Positions 1 through 7,500 of a DNA stretch of 42,590 nucleotides are shown in pieces; the stretch's first letter is position 1, and every line of letters begins with the position of its first letter. The notes under the pieces were generated by a model. The model was given only the letters and a program-made list of their open reading frames with translations, was not told where the DNA came from and did no database searches. The DNA is taken from contig CAXBCR010000027.1 of the NCBI GenBank assembly GCA_963974475.1, forward strand, positions 1 to 42,590, written 5' to 3'. Source of the stretch: CAJXZP01 sp963974475. Lineage in GTDB: Bacteria > Bacteroidota > Bacteroidia > Flavobacteriales_G > Salibacteraceae. A program made the translations under genes and the position numbers.

Positions 1-70
1 CCCATGGTGTAACTGGCAACACGTCTGTTTTTGGTACAGAAGAGTCTAGGTTCGAGCCCTAGTGGGACAA
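1..70 (+). tRNA. tRNA-Gln(TTG), 5' end cut by window
   Basis: The sequence folds as a tRNA lacking its first three bases. The T arm is CTAGG-TTCGAGC-CCTAG (48-64 region), and the anticodon arm TCTG/CAGA carries the loop with TTG. The 3' acceptor strand TGGGACA (63-69) would pair with an outside TGT plus the CCCA at 1-4, and the discriminator base is A70. CCA is not encoded (C71 A72 follow), so it must be added by the CCA enzyme. A strong terminator follows at once, so this is the last gene of its transcript. tRNA 3' ends are frequent integration sites and the island starting about 100-500 nt downstream is accessory, but I found no second copy of the tRNA 3' end within the window. Confidence 0.9.
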
Positions 71-71
71 C

Positions 72-103
72 AAAAAGCCGATACGAAAGTATCGGCTTTT
101 TTT
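72..103 (+). terminator. intrinsic terminator of tRNA-Gln
   Basis: AAAAAGCCGATAC, loop GAAA, then GTATCGGC followed by seven T. The stem is perfect with a GNRA tetraloop, and the A and T tracts make it potentially bidirectional. It closes the tRNA transcript one base after the tRNA. Confidence 0.9.
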
Positions 104-199
104 ATGTCCTGCTGGGGAGAGAAGTTTATGTGGAGCGAGCACAGCGAATCGAAACTTTCCCTAAAGAAAGTGTTTTTTACTACGCATAATAAAATGACC
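104..199. other. non-coding spacer with a weak hairpin
   Basis: No gene is seen here. A six-base-pair hairpin ACTTTC/GAAAGT (154-159 and 166-171) is followed by a T run (173-178) and could be a second weak terminator. It separates the tRNA transcript from the promoter at 200. Confidence 0.4.
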
Positions 200-207
200 T
201 ACTTTTG
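200..207 (+). promoter_or_regulatory. Bacteroidota -7 box ahead of the structured RNA
   Basis: TACTTTTG is a perfect match to the TAnnTTTG -7 consensus of Bacteroidota sigma factors. It predicts transcription starting near 213-216, just before the first paired element of the RNA described at 213-520. The region about 19-21 nt upstream (173-180) is a T run rather than a clear TTG, so the -33 part is weak. Confidence 0.5.
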
Positions 208-212
208 ATAAC

Positions 213-520
213 TGTAAGTTGCTGGACTATATCCCGGATTTACAATTCTGAACGTCATAAAGTTAAAAGGCGCTATGGTCTTTACCATCGTAAGTGTTCT
301 TTGTAATGTTTACCATTAGAGCGCATCGGACTGTATCCTTTAGCCAACTCTATTGAACTACCATTTTATTATGGTATTACTTTTAAAGGGTAATTGGTAA
401 ATACGCCCCTACTATGTCGGGGGAAACGCTTTATTGATTACCCTTATTTGCTTAAACTTTCATGCGTTGAGGTTGGCTATAGGTTTCCTGTTAACTTTAC
501 TAAGTTAAAATAATTTTTTC
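213..520 (+). ncRNA. candidate multibranched structured RNA, family unknown
   Basis: Hand folding gives a compact design. P1 is TAAAGTTAA (258-266) with TTAACTTTA (491-499) and encloses everything else. P2 is GCGCT (270-274) with AGCGC (320-324) and encloses hairpin 275-279/284-288 and nine-pair hairpin 290-298/305-313. P3 (337-350 with 469-483) is a long-range stem with one mismatch and one bulge. Inside P3 lie P4 (359-364/371-376) and the long P5 (388-401 with 430-443, then 404-409 with 420-428). P6 is 491-497/502-508, followed by a T run at 515-520. Six of the pairs are G-T and would be C-A mismatches in the antisense strand, which argues for an RNA made from the plus strand. A -7 box lies at 200-207. 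It does not look like tmRNA, RNase P, 6S or SRP RNA, and I recognise no family. It could also be a leader or a remnant of a mobile element. Confidence 0.6.
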
Positions 521-534
521 CCAAAACTAACCCA

Positions 535-547
535 CTCATTTTATGAG
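535..547. promoter_or_regulatory. candidate operator, upstream site
   Basis: CTCAT-TTT-ATGAG is a 13-base inverted repeat about 50 nt before the HTH regulator gene. A related half-site pair overlaps that gene's start codon at 592-602. Paired sites of this sort are what an autoregulating controller protein would use; the link is inference. Confidence 0.4.
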
Positions 548-592
548 AAAATCAAACTATTAATTCTACCTTAGTTTTCGCTTAAAACAGAC

Positions 593-602
593 TCATTAAT
601 GA
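593..602. promoter_or_regulatory. candidate operator over the regulator start codon
   Basis: TCATTAATGA is a perfect ten-base palindrome containing the ATG at 599. It shares the CTCAT...ATGA half-sites with the inverted repeat at 535-547. Binding here would block translation initiation or transcription of the regulator and the downstream hsd genes. Confidence 0.35.
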
Positions 603-790
603 ACCGGTTTATCACAGTTGTAAAAGAAAAAAAGTTAACCCAAACCTGGCTATCAGATGAGCTAGGTAAGCGCTTTAATATGGTTAATTCTTATGTCCAA
701 AACAGACGTCAACCCAGTTTAAGCAACTTATATAAGATGGCTAAAATCTTAAAAGTGAGCGCGAAAGAATTATTAGTAGAACAAGACTAG
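599..790 (+). CDS. small XRE/Cro-type HTH regulator of the RM operon
   Basis: This 63-residue protein is a single helix-turn-helix domain. The recognition part is near residues 14-35 (TQTWLSDELGK, then NMVNSYVQNRRQPS), followed by the usual second helical half ending in a D-rich tail. The family commonly sits first in type I restriction operons of Bacteroidota, where it is thought to time expression of modification and restriction. The gene is 11 nt ahead of hsdM on the same strand. The start ATG lies inside a palindrome, and a related inverted repeat lies upstream, which fits autoregulation. A weak -7-like TAGTTTTC is seen at 572-579. The fold assignment is firm; the regulatory role is inferred from position. 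Confidence 0.85.
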   Translation: MNRFITVVKEKKLTQTWLSDELGKRFNMVNSYVQNRRQPSLSNLYKMAKILKVSAKELLVEQD

Positions 791-801
791 AAAGAAAACA
801 A

Positions 802-2799
802 ATGAATAAAAAATTAACGCTATCATGGCTAGAAGGTTTCCTAATGGATGCCTGCGATATATTAAGAGGTAACATGGATGCCTCTGAGTTTAAAGAATAC
901 ATTTTTGGAATGTTATTTTTAAAACGACTAAGCGATAAGTTTGAACAAGATCGTGCTTCTCGTTTAAGTTTTCATGGGCAAGAACTAAGCGGTACTACGT
1001 GGTCTTTGTGTAAAATGAATATGTTGTTTCATGATATTTTTGATGCCGAAATTTTACAAGGCGATACCGTTGCCAATCCATTGCATGTAGAAAATGGAGA
1101 GTTGAAACGCTTTGATATCGTCATTGCTAATCCTCCGTTTTCGGCTAATTATAGCGACATTAAAAACTTTCGTGACCGCTTTCATTACTGGATGCCTAAA
1201 AAGAAAAAAGCCGACTTTATGTTTGTGCAACACATGGTGTCTGTTCTGAAAGACAACGGGCGTATGGCCGTAGTTATGCCTCATGGCGTACTCTTCCGCG
1301 GTAGCGAAGAAAAAAGTATGCGCCAATGGTTGGTAGAACGGGGCTATTTAGAGGCTGTGGTGGGCTTGCCTTCGGGTTTGTTTTATGGTACGGGCATTCC
1401 TGCTTCCGTGTTAATCATCAACAAAAAAGGGGCTGCCCAGCGTAAACAGGTATTGTTTATTAATGCCGATAGAGAATACAAAGAGGGCAAGAACCAAAAC
1501 AAATTGCGCCCAGAGGATATTGCAAAAATTAGCTACATCTATAAAAATAAAGAAGACTTAAAAGGGTACGCTAAAAATATTAGAAAAGCCGATTTAGAAA
1601 AAGAAGATTACAATTTCAATATCCGTAGGTATGTAGATAACAGTCCGCCTGCCGAGCCCCAAGATGTAAATGCCCATTTGCATGGTGGTATTCCGAGTAT
1701 GGAGGTAGAGGAGTTACAGGCTTACTGGAATAACTATACGGGTTTAAAAGATGCCATTTTTGAGGCATCAGATAAAGAAGGATATCACCAATTTAAAACC
1801 AATTTTAAAGGGAAAGAGGATGTAAAAACCTTTGTGCTAGCGCACGATGACATCACCGGTAAAAGAGCAGAATACATTCAAGGCATTAACCATTGGTGGA
1901 CCACTAATGTACCTAAGCTGGAAGCCTTGCCCGAAAAGCAAAATGTATTTGATGTGTATAATGACTTTGCGGTAAGCATTGCCCATGATTTTAGCCAATT
2001 GGGTATTTTAGATGTACACAAAAGCAGAGGGGCATTTGCGGCCTATTGGGATAGCTTAGAAACCGATATTAAATCTATTTCTGCCAGTGGGTGGAATGCC
2101 GATTTAATTCCTGCCGATGACATATTAAAATCTCAGTTTCCTGAGGTACTGGATGAACTAGCTACGAATGAAGCCAGACGAGACGAACTAGAGGCTTTGT
2201 TTAATGAAGTGAATGAAATGTATGAGGGCGATCCCGATAGCTATCGGGATGATGAAGACAATTACGAAGTCTTTCCTAAAGAGGTTTTGAAAGAAATTAA
2301 AGCCAACGAAAAAACGCATAAGGCTACCATAACCCAGTTAAATAAAGAAATTAAAGCTTTAGGCATTAGAATTAAAACCAATGATATTACTGATGCTTTA
2401 ACCACTGAGCTACACCAAAAACAAAAAGCTAAAAAAGACACCGAAGCTAAAAAAACGGTAATAGAGCAGCAATTAGCCAAACATACGGAGCTTACCAATG
2501 AACTAAAAACCTGCAAAGCGACCATTGGCGAAATAAAAGCTAAAAAAGACGACTTAGTAGCCAAGGCTCGTGAAAAAATTACAGCCAATGAAGCGCAAGT
2601 TTTAATATTGGCACGTTTTAAAGAAACGTTGCATCACACCGTAATGGATTACGTAAACCGATACGAACGGGAACTAATTACCGAGCTAGAAACCCGCTTT
2701 ACCAAATACCAAAACACCTTAGTGAGTATTTTAGAAAGCAGAGAACAAGCCGCTACCCAATTAAACAACTTTTTAACGGAATTGGGGTATGAGGGATAA
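802..2799 (+). CDS. hsdM: type I restriction-modification M subunit (HsdM), internally deleted
   Basis: This should be the N6-adenine DNA methyltransferase subunit, which forms M2S and R2M2S complexes with HsdS and HsdR. Residues 1-53 match the HsdM N-terminus (LEGFLMDACDILRGNMDASEFKEY). The protein then jumps at residues 54-58 straight to the G59-Q-E...TTW segment that follows the SAM pocket in normal family members. The catalytic NPPF is intact at 110-113, and the C-terminal half (about residues 280-665) includes a long coiled coil around 480-610. Missing are about 180 residues of the N-terminal domain and motif I (the D-P-x-x-GSGG loop that binds SAM). The family usually runs to about 800-860 residues; this one has 665. 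The frame is open throughout, so the deletion is in frame. Enzyme activity is therefore doubtful, although assembly with HsdS may persist. It overlaps hsdS by 11 nt. Confidence 0.85.
   Translation: MNKKLTLSWLEGFLMDACDILRGNMDASEFKEYIFGMLFLKRLSDKFEQDRASRLSFHGQELSGTTWSLCKMNMLFHDIFDAEILQGDTVANPLHVENGELKRFDIVIANPPFSANYSDIKNFRDRFHYWMPKKKKADFMFVQHMVSVLKDNGRMAVVMPHGVLFRGSEEKSMRQWLVERGYLEAVVGLPSGLFYGTGIPASVLIINKKGAAQRKQVLFINADREYKEGKNQNKLRPEDIAKISYIYKNKEDLKGYAKNIRKADLEKEDYNFNIRRYVDNSPPAEPQDVNAHLHGGIPSMEVEELQAYWNNYTGLKDAIFEASDKEGYHQFKTNFKGKEDVKTFVLAHDDITGKRAEYIQGINHWWTTNVPKLEALPEKQNVFDVYNDFAVSIAHDFSQLGILDVHKSRGAFAAYWDSLETDIKSISASGWNADLIPADDILKSQFPEVLDELATNEARRDELEALFNEVNEMYEGDPDSYRDDEDNYEVFPKEVLKEIKANEKTHKATITQLNKEIKALGIRIKTNDITDALTTELHQKQKAKKDTEAKKTVIEQQLAKHTELTNELKTCKATIGEIKAKKDDLVAKAREKITANEAQVLILARFKETLHHTVMDYVNRYERELITELETRFTKYQNTLVSILESREQAATQLNNFLTELGYEG
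2231..2250. repeat. 20-base perfect palindrome inside hsdM
   Basis: ATCCCGATAG followed by its exact reverse complement. It is read in frame as DPDSYRD within an acidic low-complexity linker. It resembles short dispersed palindromes found in flavobacterial genomes; membership of a repeat family is inference. Confidence 0.5.
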
Positions 2800-4066
2800 T
2801 TGGAAAGAAATAAGGCTTGTAGATTTAGCATTGTTTCGTAGAGGAAGTTTTCCTCAGCCCTATGGGTTGAATAAATGGTATGATGATAATAATGGAATGC
2901 CCTTTATTCAGGTTTATGATGTTGGTGATAACATGAAACTTAAGCGTATTACTAAGCGTAAAATAAGTAAGCTGGGTGCACAAATGAGTGTTTTTATTCC
3001 TAGAGGCTCATTAATTTTAACTATTCAAGGGTCGATTGGTAGGGTTGCTATAACAGATTATGAAGCCTATATGGATAGGACTCTTTTAGTTTTTCAAAAA
3101 TTCCATGAGAAAGTTGATTTGAAGTTTATAATGTACATCATTAGAGAACTTTTTAATGAAGCTAAAGAAAATGCAAATGGTAGCACAATAAAAACCATAA
3201 CAAAGGAGGAACTAAGTGAATACACGATAAACCTTCCACCACTCCCCCAACAACAAACAATAGCCAAAATCCTAACTACGGTAGATAACGTTATAGAAAA
3301 AACCGAAAACGCTATTGCCAAGTACCAAGCTATTAAACAAGGCTTAATGCATGATTTATTTACTCGTGGCATTGATGTACACACAGGGCAGTTGCGCCCA
3401 ACACCACAAGAAGCACCAGAGTTGTATTATGAGAGTGCTTTGGGGTTGATACCGTTGGAGTGGGTGGTTGAAGAGTTAAGGGAGTTGACAATTAAAATTG
3501 GAAGCGGTTCAACACCAACTGGAGGTAGTGAGGTCTATCAAACCGCAGGTATTCTGTTCATTAGAAGTCAGAATGTTCTGAATGGTAAATTATCAATTAA
3601 AGATGCTGCTTTTATTAGCCCAGAAATAGATGAAAAAATGTCAGGTTCCAGAGTTAGCCATTTTGATGTCTTGTTAAATATTACAGGTGCTTCGATAGGT
3701 CGTTGCGCATATTTTCCGACTGAATTAAGCTGCGCTAACGTAAATCAACATGTATGCATAATTAGACTTAATGAAGTCTTTGAAGAAAACTCAATTTTTA
3801 CTGTGGCATTTTTGAACAGTGAATTTGGTCAAACTCAAATTAAAGCGCTTAATGCAGGAGGTAATCGTGAAGGACTCAACTTCCAACAAATTGGAAGTTT
3901 TAATTTCCCTAGATTAAGTAACGATGAAATCATAAGAATATCATTAGCATTACAAACTTTTTATCAAAAAATCCAAACCGAGCAAGAATCCTTAGCCAAG
4001 TACCAACAAGTAAAAGCAGGTTTACTGCAAGATTTGTTAACGGGTAAGGTGGAGGTTGTTGTTTAA
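2789..4066 (+). CDS. hsdS: type I restriction specificity subunit (HsdS)
   Basis: HsdS reads the two halves of the bipartite target and holds two HsdM subunits. The 425-residue protein has the classic layout. TRD1 covers about residues 1-148, the central helical spacer about 149-200 (LPPLPQQQTIAKIL... then KYQAIKQGLMHDLF), TRD2 about 215-370, and the C-terminal spacer about 375-425 (SLAKYQQVKAGLLQDLLTGKVE). The two spacers are related, and they share the identical 12-mer GCCAAGTACCAA at 3317-3328 and 3995-4006. Its start codon lies inside the end of hsdM (11-nt overlap), which implies translational coupling. Full length, with no sign of damage. The target sequence cannot be predicted from the protein by eye. 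Confidence 0.95.
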   Translation: MRDNWKEIRLVDLALFRRGSFPQPYGLNKWYDDNNGMPFIQVYDVGDNMKLKRITKRKISKLGAQMSVFIPRGSLILTIQGSIGRVAITDYEAYMDRTLLVFQKFHEKVDLKFIMYIIRELFNEAKENANGSTIKTITKEELSEYTINLPPLPQQQTIAKILTTVDNVIEKTENAIAKYQAIKQGLMHDLFTRGIDVHTGQLRPTPQEAPELYYESALGLIPLEWVVEELRELTIKIGSGSTPTGGSEVYQTAGILFIRSQNVLNGKLSIKDAAFISPEIDEKMSGSRVSHFDVLLNITGASIGRCAYFPTELSCANVNQHVCIIRLNEVFEENSIFTVAFLNSEFGQTQIKALNAGGNREGLNFQQIGSFNFPRLSNDEIIRISLALQTFYQKIQTEQESLAKYQQVKAGLLQDLLTGKVEVVV

Positions 4067-4096
4067 TGTCTTGAACTATGATTTTAAAATGATGAA

Positions 4097-4519
4097 ATGA
4101 CCACTATGATAAATGAACAGTATAAATATTCCGAGTTAACAGGTAAGATTATAGGTTGTGCCATGGAAGTGCATCGGTATTTGGGCAATGGGTTTCAAGA
4201 AGTGGTTTATCAACGAGCCTTGTCTATTGAGCTTAATATGAATAACCTAAACCATATAAGAGAACAAGAAATGGATTTGTCTTATAAGGGTTTTCCTATT
4301 GGTAAAAGACGAGTTGATTTTTTTATAGAAGATAGAGTAATGCTAGAAATAAAAGCCGTAAAAACCCTTGAAGATGTACACTTAGCACAAGCCATAAATT
4401 ATTTAGAAGCTTATAAATTAGATATAGGTCTGTTAATCAACTTTGGTAATACATTTTTACAATTTAAACGAGTAATGAAACCCAATCAAAGTCCATCAAA
4501 AAATCAGAATAAATCATAG
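4097..4519 (+). CDS. GxxExxY-family PD-(D/E)XK-fold protein
   Basis: This 140-residue protein carries the family signature G32-x-x-E35-x-x-Y38. The nuclease-like core is D74 in RRVDFFIED and E84-x-K86 in VMLEIKA, matching the PD-(D/E)XK fold. The family is abundant in Bacteroidota as small stand-alone proteins, often as scattered repeats near mobile or defence DNA; its biological role is not established. It starts 30 nt after hsdS on the same strand, so it is probably in the restriction operon. An alternative start at Met4 (4106) is possible. The active-site residues look intact. Nuclease activity is inferred from the fold. Confidence 0.85.
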   Translation: MTTMINEQYKYSELTGKIIGCAMEVHRYLGNGFQEVVYQRALSIELNMNNLNHIREQEMDLSYKGFPIGKRRVDFFIEDRVMLEIKAVKTLEDVHLAQAINYLEAYKLDIGLLINFGNTFLQFKRVMKPNQSPSKNQNKS

Positions 4520-4561
4520 TTCGAGACAGGAGGAAGAAGTATTAAAAGAAATTGAATTTAC

Positions 4562-7500
4562 ATGGAATATAATAAAAGCTTACCGTTAAAACATCTTTCC
4601 ATTCGTGTACCTTGGCACGATAGCCAATGGAATGGTACAATTTGTAATGCCCCTAAAAATAATGGTGCATGTTTAATTTTAAAGAATTGTGCGCAAAACC
4701 GTAATGATGAAAAAGAGAGCCGTTTATGCGGTAACTCCATTGAAAACCTACCTGAAAAAGATTACCCAGTTTGTGTTGGTGAACGAGCAACATTCATGGC
4801 GCCTTTTGACTTTCAGAAAACCCTAAATCATCCGTATGTAAAAAGTTCTGCTGAAACGCACGGAAGGTTGAGGCCAACCAAGGTTACATTTCCAAAATTC
4901 TCTGCAGCAGCCGTTCCATATAATTGGATGCTCAAAACGAACACCGAAAGTTTTACAGAGAACTATGATTTAGATTATGAGGAATCGCGCGAGCCATTAA
5001 TGAAATGGAATGATGCGTGGGTACAAGAAAGTAATAATCAAAAAGCGTTATTGAATACCTTTTTTGGACATTTAAAAGAGGAAACCTCACTCGTGTTTTT
5101 TTACGCAAAAGAGGTCCCGTTTGTGGAATCAAGGGGGCGTGTTTTAGTTGGAGTTGGACGTATTAATAAAATTGTAGATAGTAAGAACTACGATGGCTCA
5201 GATGATGAGTTTGGCGCTGCATATTGGGAACATATGGTGTTACATTCCATACGAACAGATAATAAGAATGGTTTTTTATTGCCATATCATGAGGCTGTAG
5301 AGTATCAAAAGGAACATCCAGAATTTAATCCAGAAGACATTGCGGTTGTTGTACCTCATGATAAACAATTTGAATTTTCGTATGCTGCAGAACATGTTAG
5401 TAATGATGCTGCCATTAGAGTTCTTTCAGATTGTATAAAGTCGTTAGAGAATAGTCAAGAACTTCAAATAGGTAAGAATTTGAATGCAGCCATCAGCTGG
5501 ATACAGGATGAAATTGCAAATTTAGAAGAATTGCGAGGGTTGTATCCTGGAATGGGTTCTGCACTGCAAGCATTTGGTTCAGAAAAAGGACATTTTGCAG
5601 CTTCTGCCGTTATCAATAAACTAAATGATAGCGTAAAAAACCCATGGCATTTATTAGAAAAATGTTTTGAAGATAACGATGATTTTTCTCTCGGAATTCA
5701 AAGGTTAATTCCAAAAAGTATCCGCGATTTATACATGGATTTAAAGCAGCGGAAAAGTGAGCGGTTAGATTTATTATATTTATTAGCACGCTTAGATGTA
5801 ACCAAAGACCAGGCTATTAAAATTTTTGTTCAAGAGGAAAGAGCGGCAATAAATAAAGAACGAAAGGATGACGACTATATAAAAAACCCGTACCTCATCT
5901 ACGAAGATTTACGCTTACGAAATGATGAAGTGGCATTGAATACAATAGATTTGGGCTTGTATTCGAAAATTAAAGGGGAAGATATTCTTCCGAATGGTTT
6001 AAAGTATGATGACCCATTTGAAGCCGGAAGGGTTAGAGCTATCATTGTAAATCAGCTTGAAAACGCAGCTTTATTTGGGCATACACTCCAATCACGCAAA
6101 AACTTAGTTAATGAAATAAGAGAATTGCCACTAGTACCTAAATGCCCAATTAATGGTGACTATTTACAAATGGCTGAAAAATCATTTGAGGATAAAATTA
6201 GAGTTGTTTCCATGGCAGATGAAAGTTCAGCGTATCAACTAGATAAATTTGCGGAGAGTAAACGCATTATATCTTCTAAAATTATTGCCAGGATAAAGGC
6301 AACAAGATTAACTATCTCTTGTGATTGGAAAAGTATACTTAATCAAGAGTTAGATAAGAATAAAGAAGTCAAAATTGATGCTGAAGAAAAAAAGGCTAGA
6401 GATGAAAAAGTAGCAAGTTTACAAGAATTATCCGCTTCTCGATTTTCAGTGCTTATTGGACCCGCAGGTACAGGAAAAACTACTTTACTTTCGATACTAG
6501 CCGGACAGCCCGAAATTTTAAGCAATGGCGTTTTATTATTAGCGCCAACCGGAAAGGCTAGAGTGCGAATGCAAGAAGTTGCAAAAGATATTGATGTTAC
6601 AACTAAAACGCTAGCACAATTTCTTTCTAAATATAACCGGTATAATGGGGCAACATTTCAGTACACTTTTAGTGAACGAAAATGCGAGTCAAAATACGAA
6701 ACCGTAATTTTAGATGAAGCTTCAATGCTTACTGAAATGATGCTTGCAACTACGATAGATTGTTTAAAAGGAGCCAAACGAATTATATTAGTTGGTGACC
6801 ATAGACAATTGCCACCCATAGGAGCAGGAAGACCGTTTATTGATATAATAAATCACTTAAGAACCGAAGATATAGCAAATTCATTTCCAAAGATAACTAC
6901 GGGATATGCGGAGCTAACAATCAAAAGAAGGCAAGGAGGGGCAAACAGAGAAGATTTGCAACTTGCAGAATGGTTTGGTGATGGGGAAATGGAACCTGGG
7001 GCAGATAGCGTACTTAATAAAATAATTTCAGAGCCAGACGGAAAATATCTAAGAGTTGAAAAATGGAAAAATGAATCAGACTTTGAAAATTTGCTTGAGA
7101 AGGTAATTGTAGAAGAATTAAATATAAATGATATTACGGATATTAAAGGTTTTAATAGAACCATTGGAGCAAACGAAAAGGGATATTTTAATAGAGAAGA
7201 TGCCGCTAAGAGAATAGAAGCCTGGCAATTACTAACGCCAATCAATGATAAAATATTTGGTCGGGTAATGCTAAATAGACGCATTCATGAATGGTTTAGG
7301 TCTAAAACGGTTAAAAGTGTTAACGAACCATGGTCTAAATTACCTGGTTCACTAGGCACTAATCAATTAGTTTATGGTGATAAAGTAATAAACAGTTCGA
7401 ATACAAAAAGGTACCATAAATCTGTTTATCCTCAAGATGATGGAGCTCTTAATTACATTGCCAATGGTGAAATCGGAATCATTACTGGGCAATGGAAAAC

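Noticed and set aside
213..520. Retron, tmRNA, RNase P or group II intron
   Set aside because: No reverse transcriptase gene, no tag-peptide frame, no intron domain V motif and no RNase P core were seen, so no known label is given to this RNA.
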